A stretch of DNA of 64,000 bases. Origin: Gaoshiqia sp050178015. Lineage in GTDB: Bacteria > Bacteroidota > Bacteroidia > Bacteroidales > Prolixibacteraceae. Below, in pieces: positions 1 to 7,820 of this stretch (position 1 is its first letter; each line of letters starts with the position of its first letter). The notes beneath the pieces were generated by a model that saw only the letters and a program-made list of their open reading frames with translations, searched no databases and was not told the origin of the DNA. Location of the stretch: NCBI GenBank assembly GCA_050178015.1, contig JBFXGM010000026.1:13769-77768 (forward strand), written 5' to 3'. Made by a program: the position numbers and the translations under genes.

Positions 1-2011
1 CTTGCTCAAACGTACCGTCTTCGTAACCAACGAATGTTGATACCGGAAGATCGTTCCCTTTTTGGGCATTGATCACATCCACAAATTTGCTGATGTAATC
101 CGGACGGTCAGTTGCAGCAACTTCCTCTTCCAGCTTGATATTTTTCCAATCGGCAGGAACTTCAACTTTCACCACATTCAAACCGCCAGCTTCAACAGCG
201 GCAAAGTTCATGTTAACGATTTTCTCACCTTTGTTTCCATATGATTTTACGATGGCCTTTTTCATTTGCTCAACAGCCAGATCGTAAGGAATTACATTGG
301 TAATTTTGAAGAAAGCCGATTGCATGATGGTATTGGTACGGGTTCCCAAACCAAGCTCTTCACCCAGTTTTGTACCATTGATGATGTAGAAGTTGATTTC
401 GTTCTTCGCCAGGTAACGCTTCATGTTATCCGGTAAACGTTTTTTGGTTTCTTCTTCATCCCAGATAGAGTTCAACAGGAACGAACCACCTTTTTTCAGA
501 CCTTTCAATACATCATATAAGTTGACATATGCAGGAACGTGGCAAGCCACAAAGTCGGGAGTAGTTACAAAATAGGTTGAACGGATCTGGCTGTCGCCGA
601 AACGCAAGTGCGAGCAAGTAAAACCACCCGATTTTTTCGAGTCGTACTCAAAATAACCCTGGCAGAATTTATCGGTTGTTTCGCCAATGATTTTGATCGA
701 GTTTTTGTTGGCGCCAACGGTACCATCCGAACCCAAACCGTAGAATTTAGCTTCGTAAATGTTCTCGGCCGAAATTTTGATTTCTTCCTTCAGCGGCAGT
801 GATTTGAAAGTCACGTCATCCACAATACCCAGGGTGAAACCGTTTTTCGGTTCGTTCATGGCCAGGTTTTCGTAAACGGCCAGAATCTGTGAAGGAGTAG
901 TGTCTTTCGATCCCAAACCAAAACGTCCGCCAACAATTACAGGCGCATTTTCTTTACCGTAGAACAGGTCTTTCACATCCAGGTACAACGGTTCGCCGTT
1001 TGCTCCCGGCTCTTTGCTGCGGTCGAGCACACAAATGCGTTTTACCGATTTCGGCAGTACGTCCATAAAATATTTCGCGCTGAACGGACGGTACAGGTGA
1101 ACAGCCAGCAAACCAACTTTTTTACCTTGAGAAGCCAGGTAATCGATGGTTTCCTTGATGGTTTCAGTTACCGAACCCATAGCCACGATAATATTCTCGG
1201 CATCCGGTGCACCATAGTAGTCGAACGGGTGATATTCACGGCCGGTCAGTTTGGTGATTTCCTGCATGTAAGCTTCCACGATGTCGGGAACGGCATCGTA
1301 GAATGGGTTGGCTGCTTCTTTGGCCTGGAAGAAAATATCCGGGTTTTGAGCAGTACCACGAGTCACCGGATTCTCCGGGTTCAGGGCACGATTGCGGAAA
1401 TTGGCCAACGCTTCCTGGTCAATCAATGGCCAGAAATCTTCTTTATCCAAATATTCAATTTTCTGGATTTCGTGCGAAGTACGGAACCCGTCGAAGAACG
1501 ACAGGAACGGAACGCGCGATTTCAGGGTAGCCAGGTGGGCAACACCGGCCAGGTCCATTTCTTCCTGTACCGAACCGGCAGCCAACATGGCAAATCCGGT
1601 TTGACGACAAGCGTAAACGTCGGAGTGATCGCCAAAAATGGAAAGTGCGTGGGCAGCCAGGGCGCGGGCACTTACGTGGAAAACAGTCGGCAACAATTCA
1701 CCGGCAATTTTGTACATGTTGGGGATCATCAGCAACAAACCTTGCGATGCGGTGTACGTTGAAGTAAGCGCACCCGATTGCAAAGCACCGTGCACAGCAC
1801 CGGCAGCACCGGCTTCACTCTGCATCTCGGCCAAACGTACCGGACGGCCAAACAAGTTGGTTTTTCCTTTTGCAGCCCATTCATCCACATATTCGGCCAT
1901 CGTTGATGATGGCGTAATGGGATAAATACAGGCAACTTCGCTAAACATGTAACTCATGTACGCGGCAGCGTAGTTTCCGTCACATGTAATGAACTTTTTT
2001 TCTTTTGCCAT
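1..2011 (-). CDS. nifJ: Pyruvate:ferredoxin (flavodoxin) oxidoreductase, N-terminal 670 residues
   Basis: Cytoplasmic enzyme of the PFOR family: oxidises pyruvate to acetyl-CoA and CO2 and passes electrons to ferredoxin or flavodoxin. Reading leftwards from the ATG at 2011, the protein opens with MAKEKKFITCDGN and shows the pyrimidine-binding domain motif YPITPSSTMAEY near residue 30, GDHSDVYACR near residue 127, and GGRFGLGSKDT around residue 340. The domain I, domain II and gamma-like domain III regions are present. The frame is open to the left edge. Family members are about 1,170-1,190 residues, so the ferredoxin-like 4Fe-4S domain and the TPP-binding C-terminal domain lie outside the window. 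No second gene is close upstream; a hairpin-bearing spacer separates it from the ATPase gene. Typical of anaerobic or facultative Bacteroidota. Confidence 0.97.
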   Translation of the reverse strand, partial: MAKEKKFITCDGNYAAAYMSYMFSEVACIYPITPSSTMAEYVDEWAAKGKTNLFGRPVRLAEMQSEAGAAGAVHGALQSGALTSTYTASQGLLLMIPNMYKIAGELLPTVFHVSARALAAHALSIFGDHSDVYACRQTGFAMLAAGSVQEEMDLAGVAHLATLKSRVPFLSFFDGFRTSHEIQKIEYLDKEDFWPLIDQEALANFRNRALNPENPVTRGTAQNPDIFFQAKEAANPFYDAVPDIVEAYMQEITKLTGREYHPFDYYGAPDAENIIVAMGSVTETIKETIDYLASQGKKVGLLAVHLYRPFSAKYFMDVLPKSVKRICVLDRSKEPGANGEPLYLDVKDLFYGKENAPVIVGGRFGLGSKDTTPSQILAVYENLAMNEPKNGFTLGIVDDVTFKSLPLKEEIKISAENIYEAKFYGLGSDGTVGANKNSIKIIGETTDKFCQGYFEYDSKKSGGFTCSHLRFGDSQIRSTYFVTTPDFVACHVPAYVNLYDVLKGLKKGGSFLLNSIWDEEETKKRLPDNMKRYLAKNEINFYIINGTKLGEELGLGTRTNTIMQSAFFKITNVIPYDLAVEQMKKAIVKSYGNKGEKIVNMNFAAVEAGGLNVVKVEVPADWKNIKLEEEVAATDRPDYISKFVDVINAQKGNDLPVSTFVGYEDGTFEQ

Positions 2012-2070
2012 GTCTATTCAAGTTAATTTTAGAATTATTTATAATGTATTTTAATTCAGCCTTCCCCCAA

Positions 2071-2116
2071 CCCCTTCCAACGGAAGGGGAGTATGTCCCT
2101 CTCCGGCAATTGCCGG
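2071..2116. repeat. Two adjacent short palindromes (REP-like)
   Basis: Between nifJ and the ATPase gene lie two stem-loops. The first, 2071-2089, has 8-bp arms CCCCTTCC and GGAAGGGG around AAC. The second, 2103-2116, is the perfect palindrome CCGGCAATTGCCGG. C/G-rich hairpins of this kind are commonly seen as dispersed intergenic repeats in Bacteroidota. The second lies just beyond the stop codon of no leftward gene (the leftward nifJ begins at 2011), so a terminator role for the leftward ATPase gene, which ends at 2134, is possible, but no T-run follows. Confidence 0.5.
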
Positions 2117-2133
2117 AAGGTTAGGTAGGGCTC

Positions 2134-3312
2134 CTAATATAAGAATCCAAACAACCATAAAGGAATGGTATTTCCCTTCCCTTCCTCGATCATATCGGCT
2201 GCGGCAAAGCTGGTTGCATTAAACGGTTCGGTATATTTACCGCCAATCGAAAAATGATAGCTGCCAGCCACTTTAAAATCGGCCAGGGACGAACTCTTTA
2301 CTTCGTACTTATAACCTACCTGATTATAAAAGAACGTGGTACGCAAATTCCGGTTATTGATATTCTCCGGATCAACAGCGTACAGGATATTGGTATTGTG
2401 GGCATAAACCAGGTCGGGTTTTTTCTGCTGATCTTCACCCCCATTTGAAAAAAGCAAGTTAATCAGGCGCGCATTTTTCAGGTACCGCAGGTAATTCATA
2501 ATGGTAGCGCGCGAGGTTTCCACGTCTGTGCTTATTTTACTCACATTCGGCGAAAAAGGTACCTGACTGCAAATGATCTGCAACAGTTTCCTGAGCTTTG
2601 GCAAATACTTCAACTCAATCTGGTTCAGATAAGTTACATCGATCTCAAGCGCCAGGTTAACGTGTTTCAGCAGGGTTTCGCTGTAAAAAGGCTTGTTGCT
2701 TAAAAAGTATGGATAGTAACCGGTTTGAAGATATTCATTGAAATACGCGAGGGGCTTCACTTTTTCGGTGATTTCGGCTGCTATGGCCACATGGTTGGCG
2801 ATCAATTCTTCCAGCTGATATTTCCGGAACTGAAACGATCCTTTAAAATTCAGGTACTCGCGAAACGACAATCCTTCGAGGTGATATACCTGGGCAATTC
2901 CCTGCAGGTTCTCGTGCCCCTCAATGACACGCAGCACCGGCGACGCCGAAAAAATGACTTGTAATTCGGGAAAACTGTCGTAACAAATCCTCAACTCCTC
3001 AGCCCAGTCGGGGTATTTATGAATTTGGTCGAGAATCAGTACTTTGCCGCCCTTCTTGTAGAACTCGTCGGCAAAATTTACGATTTTACGTTTGGTGAAA
3101 TAGAAGTTGTTCAGGTTGACATACAAACAGGATCTGTCGTCGGCGTATTTTTCCTTTACCAAATCCAGCAAAAAAGTGGTTTTGCCAACCCCGCGGAAAC
3201 CTTTGATGCAAATCAGCCGCTGCGACCAATCAATCTCGTCGAGCAATTCCCGCCGGATAGATTCCCGTGGGTTCTCAACCAGCGTTTGATGTATTTGCAC
3301 CAGATTTTCCAT
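2134..3312 (-). CDS. AAA_14/DUF4143-type ATPase
   Basis: Predicted cytoplasmic ATPase of 392 residues. The N-terminal AAA_14-type domain has a Walker A motif GFRGVGKTT near residue 40 and a Walker B-like KVLILDQIHKYPDW near residue 90. A winged-helix-like segment follows, and the C-terminal third fits the DUF4143 nuclease-like fold, with YKYEVKSSSLADF resembling the usual YEVDFV region. The start ATG at 3312 is preceded by a -7 box at 3334-3341. Members of this family are widespread in anaerobes and often occur alone; cellular role unknown. It stands alone here between nifJ and cobA. Confidence 0.85.
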   Translation of the reverse strand: MENLVQIHQTLVENPRESIRRELLDEIDWSQRLICIKGFRGVGKTTFLLDLVKEKYADDRSCLYVNLNNFYFTKRKIVNFADEFYKKGGKVLILDQIHKYPDWAEELRICYDSFPELQVIFSASPVLRVIEGHENLQGIAQVYHLEGLSFREYLNFKGSFQFRKYQLEELIANHVAIAAEITEKVKPLAYFNEYLQTGYYPYFLSNKPFYSETLLKHVNLALEIDVTYLNQIELKYLPKLRKLLQIICSQVPFSPNVSKISTDVETSRATIMNYLRYLKNARLINLLFSNGGEDQQKKPDLVYAHNTNILYAVDPENINNRNLRTTFFYNQVGYKYEVKSSSLADFKVAGSYHFSIGGKYTEPFNATSFAAADMIEEGKGNTIPLWLFGFLY

Positions 3313-3333
3313 CGTTCACCTTTATTCTGCAAA

Positions 3334-3341
3334 CAAAAGTA
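3334..3341 (-). promoter_or_regulatory. -7 promoter element for the ATPase gene
   Basis: On the minus strand this reads TACTTTTG, matching the Bacteroidetes -7 consensus TAnnTTTG, 22 bp upstream of the ATG at 3312. No clear -33 TTTG was seen at the expected spacing. Confidence 0.55.
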
Positions 3342-3421
3342 AACAGGAAAGTGGATTTTTTGCTATCCAGAGATAACAATTTGCACCTGAAATTGTAATT
3401 TATAATTAATAAAAATAAGGA

Positions 3422-4162
3422 TTACCCCAATTTACGGGCATGCGATCCGAGAATAATCATAGAGGGCATAGGCGGATCATTCCGAGTGAGAAATCCCGCT
3501 ACTTCACTTAAATTAGTTGTAAATATTTGTTGATCCGGATGCCCTACCCGACTCACGATTTGCAGCGGAATCTCCGGCGACACCCCCCGGCTGCGGAGTT
3601 CATCGGATAAATACGCCAGGTTTTTCAATCCCATATATACCATCACCGGAGCATGGGTGTTGAGCACCGAGGCGACAACTTCAATATCGTCGAACCCGCC
3701 ATCGCGCTTGTGCCCGGTATAAAACAGCGCCATACTGTTTACGCCCCGTAAGGTAACCGGAATGTGGAAACAGGTAGCTGCCGCCAACCCAGCCGTGATA
3801 CCGGGTACCACTTCCACTTGCAGGCCTTCGGAAAGGCAAAACTCCAGCTCTTCGGCGCCGCGGCCAAAAATGAACGGATCGCCGGCTTTCAGTCGGACTA
3901 CCTTATTTCCGGCCAGGGCAGATTCCTTCAATTGGCGATGAATGTTGTTCTGCCGCTCGGTTTGGTGCTGACCATCCTGGTAATGTTTTCCGGCGTAAAT
4001 TTTCCGGCAAGCTGGCGAGGCCAACTCCAAAATTTCATCGCCATGAAGAGCATCATACAAAATTACATCAGCCTCTTCAATACGGCGAAGCGCTCGAATG
4101 GTCAGCAACTCCGGGTCGCCCGGGCCTGCTCCTACTATAGATATGAGGTGATTATTTTGCAT
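3422..4162 (-). CDS. cobA: Uroporphyrinogen-III C-methyltransferase (SUMT)
   Basis: SAM-dependent enzyme that methylates uroporphyrinogen III twice to precorrin-2, the first step to siroheme and cobalamin. About 246 residues, normal for a stand-alone SUMT. Family motifs are clear: VGAGPGDPELLTIRA at the N-terminus, VRLKAGDPFIFGRGAEE near residue 80, and VVPGITAGLAAAT near residue 110. The ATG at 4162 was chosen because it places the VGAGPGDP motif a few residues in; an upstream GTG at 4189 would add nine residues without family support. The gene is last in the sulfite-reduction/siroheme operon, after a 264-bp spacer filled by a 21-bp tandem repeat. Together with hemD and precorrin-2 dehydrogenase it would supply siroheme for CysI. 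Confidence 0.95.
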   Translation of the reverse strand: MQNNHLISIVGAGPGDPELLTIRALRRIEEADVILYDALHGDEILELASPACRKIYAGKHYQDGQHQTERQNNIHRQLKESALAGNKVVRLKAGDPFIFGRGAEELEFCLSEGLQVEVVPGITAGLAAATCFHIPVTLRGVNSMALFYTGHKRDGGFDDIEVVASVLNTHAPVMVYMGLKNLAYLSDELRSRGVSPEIPLQIVSRVGHPDQQIFTTNLSEVAGFLTRNDPPMPSMIILGSHARKLG

Positions 4163-4212
4163 TTCTTTATTACAGATGCCTGATAGCACGGTCCTAACAT
4201 CATGTTATACAT

Positions 4213-4416
4213 TTATTAAAGGCCGAAACCCTTTCCTTAACGCTTTTCATACACTCCTTAACGCCGTTCTTGCACTCCTTAACACTTTTCGTGCATTCCT
4301 TAGCGCCGTTCATGCATTCCTTAAAGGCGAAAACCTGTTCCTTAACATCGATTGTACATTCCTTAGCGTTAATCTTCTGCTCCTTAAAACAAAACGACTG
4401 TTCCTTACCGACAAAC
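4213..4416. repeat. 21-bp degenerate tandem repeat, nine full units plus a partial
   Basis: Units start at 4213, 4234, 4255, 4276, 4297, 4318, 4339, 4360 and 4381, with a partial unit at 4402. Plus-strand core is TCCTTAA or TCCTTAG followed by a variable tail such as CGCCGTTCATGCAT. The period is exactly seven codons. The plus frame reads a heptad FLNxxxx; the minus frame reads KEC(M/T/K)xxV. The plus frame can start at ATG 4176. The minus frame, which lies in the operon sense, has no ATG, GTG or TTG in the stretch inspected. The array separates the epimerase-like gene from cobA. Whether it is translated is unknown. Confidence 0.85.
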
Positions 4417-4426
4417 TGGGCCCCTT

Positions 4427-5260
4427 TTACATTCCGGCAAGCTGTTTCAGGTAATCCATCGGACTGTGATACAAGAAACGGTAGTTCAGTTGCCGGACCA
4501 GCTTTGTGCTGTCCACCATTTTATACGGTTCCGGTTCATCGGTAAATTCCGGTGCGGGCAGGCCGGAAACAACCGCAGCTTTTTCGTAAAACGCATTGCG
4601 TGTGGGATGTTCCGGACAACAAGCATTGAACACTTCACCCCAAACTTCTTGCCTGATGATCTCACGGATGATACCGATACAATCGTCCCGATGGATGAGG
4701 TTCACGGGTTTGGAGCCACTCAAAGCTTCGCGCTTGCGGCTTAAAAAACGGGCCGGGTTCCGGTCGGCGCCAATCAAACCGCCAAAACGCAACACGGTTG
4801 TTTTGAAAGCCGGATTGGCCAGGAGCATATTCTCGGCAGCCACCAACGCCCTTCCCGAAGGTTTGTCGGGCAACAGTTCATCCGTCTCAGTGGCCGTTCC
4901 TTCCGTTTCGGCATAAACCGAAGTGGATGAAATAAACAACACCCTCCCTACCCCATGAGCCTCCAGCAAACCGGTCAGTTGACGGATTTGCGCCGGGAAT
5001 ACTTCCTCAATATCCGGGACCCGACGGGGAGGAATGGATACAATGACCAGATCGGTTTCAAAAAATGAAGGATCGTCCATTTCAACCGAACCGGGGTGAA
5101 GCACCAACCGATAGGGACTGATTCCGGTGTCGCGTAATTCGTTCAGCTTTGACGGAGTGGTTACCGAGCCTTTCAGCTCAAAACCTTCATTCATCAAAAC
5201 CTGGCCCAGCGGCAAGCCCAGCCAGCCACAGCCCAATATGGAAATTGTTTCGGGTTTCAT
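4427..5260 (-). CDS. NAD(P)-binding SDR-like epimerase/dehydratase family protein (YeeZ-like)
   Basis: Protein of 277 residues with an N-terminal Rossmann signature ISILGCGWLGLPLG and the SDR-type STSVYAETEGTATETD stretch near residue 110, resembling the extended atypical SDR family that includes E. coli YeeZ. The Tyr of SVYAET matches the family, but a downstream YxxxK is not obvious, so catalytic activity is uncertain. ATG 5260 was preferred over TTG 5272 because it lies just before the Rossmann motif. It lies 12 bp after hemD in the leftward operon. Its role there is unknown; its steady linkage to siroheme genes would hint at a sugar or cofactor modification, but nothing in the sequence names a substrate. 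Confidence 0.8.
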   Translation of the reverse strand: MKPETISILGCGWLGLPLGQVLMNEGFELKGSVTTPSKLNELRDTGISPYRLVLHPGSVEMDDPSFFETDLVIVSIPPRRVPDIEEVFPAQIRQLTGLLEAHGVGRVLFISSTSVYAETEGTATETDELLPDKPSGRALVAAENMLLANPAFKTTVLRFGGLIGADRNPARFLSRKREALSGSKPVNLIHRDDCIGIIREIIRQEVWGEVFNACCPEHPTRNAFYEKAAVVSGLPAPEFTDEPEPYKMVDSTKLVRQLNYRFLYHSPMDYLKQLAGM

Positions 5261-5272
5261 GTTTTGAGTCAA

Positions 5273-6010
5273 TTAATAGATAACCCGCTTTTTCGGGATC
5301 GGTTCATTCATCTTTTTAATGATGCGGTCCACCGAATATTGGACGAACGACAGCTCCTCATCGTCGGGCGATACATTAACCGCGTTCGGAAAAACTTTCC
5401 AGGCAGTCATGGCCGTGTTCTCACCAATAGCCATAATCTGGGCCTTGGGCGGCGGAAAGTTGCCGGATGCCTTGTAGTTTTCAATCGCCGTGGGACTGAA
5501 GAACAGGTAAGCATCAAACGCTTCGTTGATCCACTTTTCGATAGGCGTATTTTTATATACTTCCAATTCGTGGGTTGTGATACCAAAAGAAAACAACCGC
5601 TCATACAAATCGTTCAGCGCTCTATCGCCGCGCAGGTAAATCACCCGTTGGCCGTGGTTCTGTTCGGCAATCAGGCTGGCCAATGCCGGGATAGTTGGCT
5701 CAGCGGCCAGGTGGATCTTCATGCGCGACTTCATCAAAATATCGCGCTGCTTCTCCGAAAGGCAGAAAATTTCGTGCTTCGTCCGCAGTCCAAAATGACG
5801 GCGGAAACGCACCAGCCAATAAGCCGCGTACGAACTGGTTACCACTAAACTGGCGTCCCTGTCTTTCACCGATTCCAGGAATTCCAAGTTGGGCTTGCGG
5901 AACTGAATGCGGATAAACGGGTGCTCAATAAACCGGATCGGCTGTTTTTTTAACCACCTGCGGGTGGCCGCCGATAAACTTCTTCCTATAAATACTGAAG
6001 GTAATTCCAT
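5273..6010 (-). CDS. hemD: Uroporphyrinogen-III synthase
   Basis: Cytoplasmic enzyme that closes hydroxymethylbilane to uroporphyrinogen III, the substrate of CobA. Length 245 residues fits the family. HemD sequences are very divergent, but the recognisable segments are present: EVYKNTPIEKW in the linker, FFSPTAIENYKASG, and IMAIGENTAMTAW near the C-terminus. The ATG at 6010 begins MELPSVFIGRS; a TTG at 6019 overlaps the cysI stop and is an alternative. The cysI stop is at 6016-6018, so the two are translationally close. A dedicated hemD in a sulfite-reductase operon suggests co-supply of siroheme. Confidence 0.9.
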   Translation of the reverse strand: MELPSVFIGRSLSAATRRWLKKQPIRFIEHPFIRIQFRKPNLEFLESVKDRDASLVVTSSYAAYWLVRFRRHFGLRTKHEIFCLSEKQRDILMKSRMKIHLAAEPTIPALASLIAEQNHGQRVIYLRGDRALNDLYERLFSFGITTHELEVYKNTPIEKWINEAFDAYLFFSPTAIENYKASGNFPPPKAQIMAIGENTAMTAWKVFPNAVNVSPDDEELSFVQYSVDRIIKKMNEPIPKKRVIY

Positions 6011-6015
6011 TTTCC

Positions 6016-7710
6016 TCAATGTTTAAAATCTTTTCCTTGTACTGTTTCCTTCACATATCCCTTCCGGATGACGAAATCGCCAAAGCCTTCGTTGTTTTCC
6101 CGGTTTTGCGCAAAATCGGCAATGATCGGGCGAAGTTCGGCCAGGATTTCTTCTTCGGAAAGCGTTTCTTTGTAGAGGGTATTCAAGCGGGTACCGTTCA
6201 AATTTCCTCCCAAATAGAGATTATAGCGTCCAGGTGATTTGCCAATGAAACCGATTTCGGCCAGGTAAGGCCTGCCGCATCCATTCGGACAGCCGGTCAT
6301 GCGAATCACAATTTCTTCTTTCAGCAACTGATACTCGTCCAAAATGGTTTCCAGTTTGGAGATGAGCGTAGGCAAATAACGTTCGGCCTCGGCAAACGCC
6401 AGCCCGCAGGTGTTCAAGGCCACGCAGGCAATGGAGTTTTGCCGCAAACCCGACAATTGCACCGGCCAAACGCCGTATTTATCAAGAATCTGGTTCACCT
6501 TGTCTTTTTCGGTCGTGTTGGCCAGAATCAGGTTTTGGTTGGCTGTCAGGATAAACTGCGCGTCCACCTGTTGAGCCACTTCGCGTAAGGCCGTCTTCAG
6601 TTTCAGGCTTTCGGTATCTTTTACCCGGCCACCTTCCACAAACAAGTTCAGGCTCCATTTTCCGTTCGTACCTTTCACCCAGCCGTATCGGTCGCCGTTA
6701 CGCGTAAAATGAAAAGGTCGGGCAGCTTGCAGTTCGTAGCCCAGGTATTTGTTCACTTCGGCTTTGAACCAATCCAGCCCGTTACGATCGATGGTGTATT
6801 TCAACCGGGCCAGTTTGCGGTTTTGGCGGTTCCCGTTGTCTTTTTGCACCAGCAAGATTTTTTCGGCCACGTCAACGGCCTGTTCCGGGGTACAGAAACC
6901 AATCACATCGCCCAGGCGCGGGTAAGTTTCGGGCATGCCGAAGGTGGAACCAAAGCCGCCACCTGCCACCACGTTGTAACCTGCCAGCTTTCCGTTTTCC
7001 CGGATGACGATGAAGCCCAAATCCTGCGAGAAAATATCCACATCGTTGGACGGCGGAACAGCCACGCCAATCTTAAATTTCCGGGGAAGGTAGCGGTCGC
7101 CGTAAAGGGGCTCCACATCTTTTTTGCCGTCCACCAGTAACTTCTTGTCGAGCCAGATTTCGTGATAAGCCGTTGTTTGCGGCAGCAAATGAGCTGAAAT
7201 GTCGCCTGCCAGTTGGTATGCCTGCGCATGAATTTCGGACTCCTCCGGATTGGCGTGCGACATCACATTCCGGTTCACATCGCCGCAAGCCGCAATGGTA
7301 TCGAGCAACACCTCGTTGATACCCTGGATGGTCGGTTTCAACTTCTTTTTAATCACCCCGTGCAGCTGAAAAGCCTGCCGGGTGGTCAGCTTGAGCGTTC
7401 CGTTGGCATGTTCGTCGGCTAACCGGTCCATTTGCAGCCATTGTGCCGGTGTCACCACTCCTCCGGGCAACCGCACCCGTATGAGAAACGAAAAGGCTGG
7501 CTCCAGCTTTTGCTGTTTCCGCTCCTTTTCCAGGTCGCGGTCGTGTTGCTGGTAAATGCCGTGAAACTTCGACAATTGGGTGTCGCCATCAGCAATGGCC
7601 CCGGTTACCGGGTCGGCCAGGCTTTGTTCCAGGGTACCACGCAGATAGTTACTCTCGTACTTTAGCTTTTCAACTTCGGAAAGGATGCTCCAATCAATAT
7701 TCGCACTCAT
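6016..7710 (-). CDS. cysI: Assimilatory sulfite reductase hemoprotein (beta) subunit
   Basis: Reduces sulfite to sulfide with six electrons from CysJ, using siroheme coupled to a 4Fe-4S cluster. Length 564 residues matches CysI. The two cysteine motifs that bind the coupled cluster and siroheme are visible: ACVALNTCGLAFAEAERYL (C-x5-C) and RMTGCPNGCGRPYLAEIG (C-x3-C). The substrate-side LTTRQAFQLHG segment near residue 110 is also typical. ATG 7710 is clear. A separate promoter-like site with a palindrome lies in the 110-bp gap from cysJ. The neighbours cysJ, hemD, cobA and precorrin-2 dehydrogenase supply electrons and cofactor. Confidence 0.97.
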   Translation of the reverse strand: MSANIDWSILSEVEKLKYESNYLRGTLEQSLADPVTGAIADGDTQLSKFHGIYQQHDRDLEKERKQQKLEPAFSFLIRVRLPGGVVTPAQWLQMDRLADEHANGTLKLTTRQAFQLHGVIKKKLKPTIQGINEVLLDTIAACGDVNRNVMSHANPEESEIHAQAYQLAGDISAHLLPQTTAYHEIWLDKKLLVDGKKDVEPLYGDRYLPRKFKIGVAVPPSNDVDIFSQDLGFIVIRENGKLAGYNVVAGGGFGSTFGMPETYPRLGDVIGFCTPEQAVDVAEKILLVQKDNGNRQNRKLARLKYTIDRNGLDWFKAEVNKYLGYELQAARPFHFTRNGDRYGWVKGTNGKWSLNLFVEGGRVKDTESLKLKTALREVAQQVDAQFILTANQNLILANTTEKDKVNQILDKYGVWPVQLSGLRQNSIACVALNTCGLAFAEAERYLPTLISKLETILDEYQLLKEEIVIRMTGCPNGCGRPYLAEIGFIGKSPGRYNLYLGGNLNGTRLNTLYKETLSEEEILAELRPIIADFAQNRENNEGFGDFVIRKGYVKETVQGKDFKH

Positions 7711-7751
7711 GGTTTATGATTTTAAAACCGATCAATAAGCATTAATACTAC

Positions 7752-7773
7752 CAAAAATAAGTATTTATACTTA
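7752..7773 (-). promoter_or_regulatory. Internal cysI promoter overlapped by a palindrome
   Basis: The minus strand reads TATTTTTG at 7759-7752, a match to the Bacteroidetes -7 consensus, 42 bp upstream of the cysI ATG. The dyad TAAGTAT-TT-ATACTTA (7758-7773) overlaps its upstream end. The layout fits a repressor site that controls cysI separately from cysJ. No binding protein can be named from the sequence. Confidence 0.5.
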
Positions 7774-7820
7774 CCAATTCGATATTTTGTTGAATTTTTA
7801 AGAAATAATTAATACCCTGG

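Noticed and set aside
4213..4416. CRISPR array
   Set aside because: Direct units are 21 bp with no spacers of independent sequence and no cas genes nearby.
4176..4454. FLNxxxx heptad protein on the plus strand
   Set aside because: Not called as a gene because the period-21 array is open on both strands, the frame runs against the operon and into the end of the epimerase-like gene, and no promoter was clear. Kept as a repeat.
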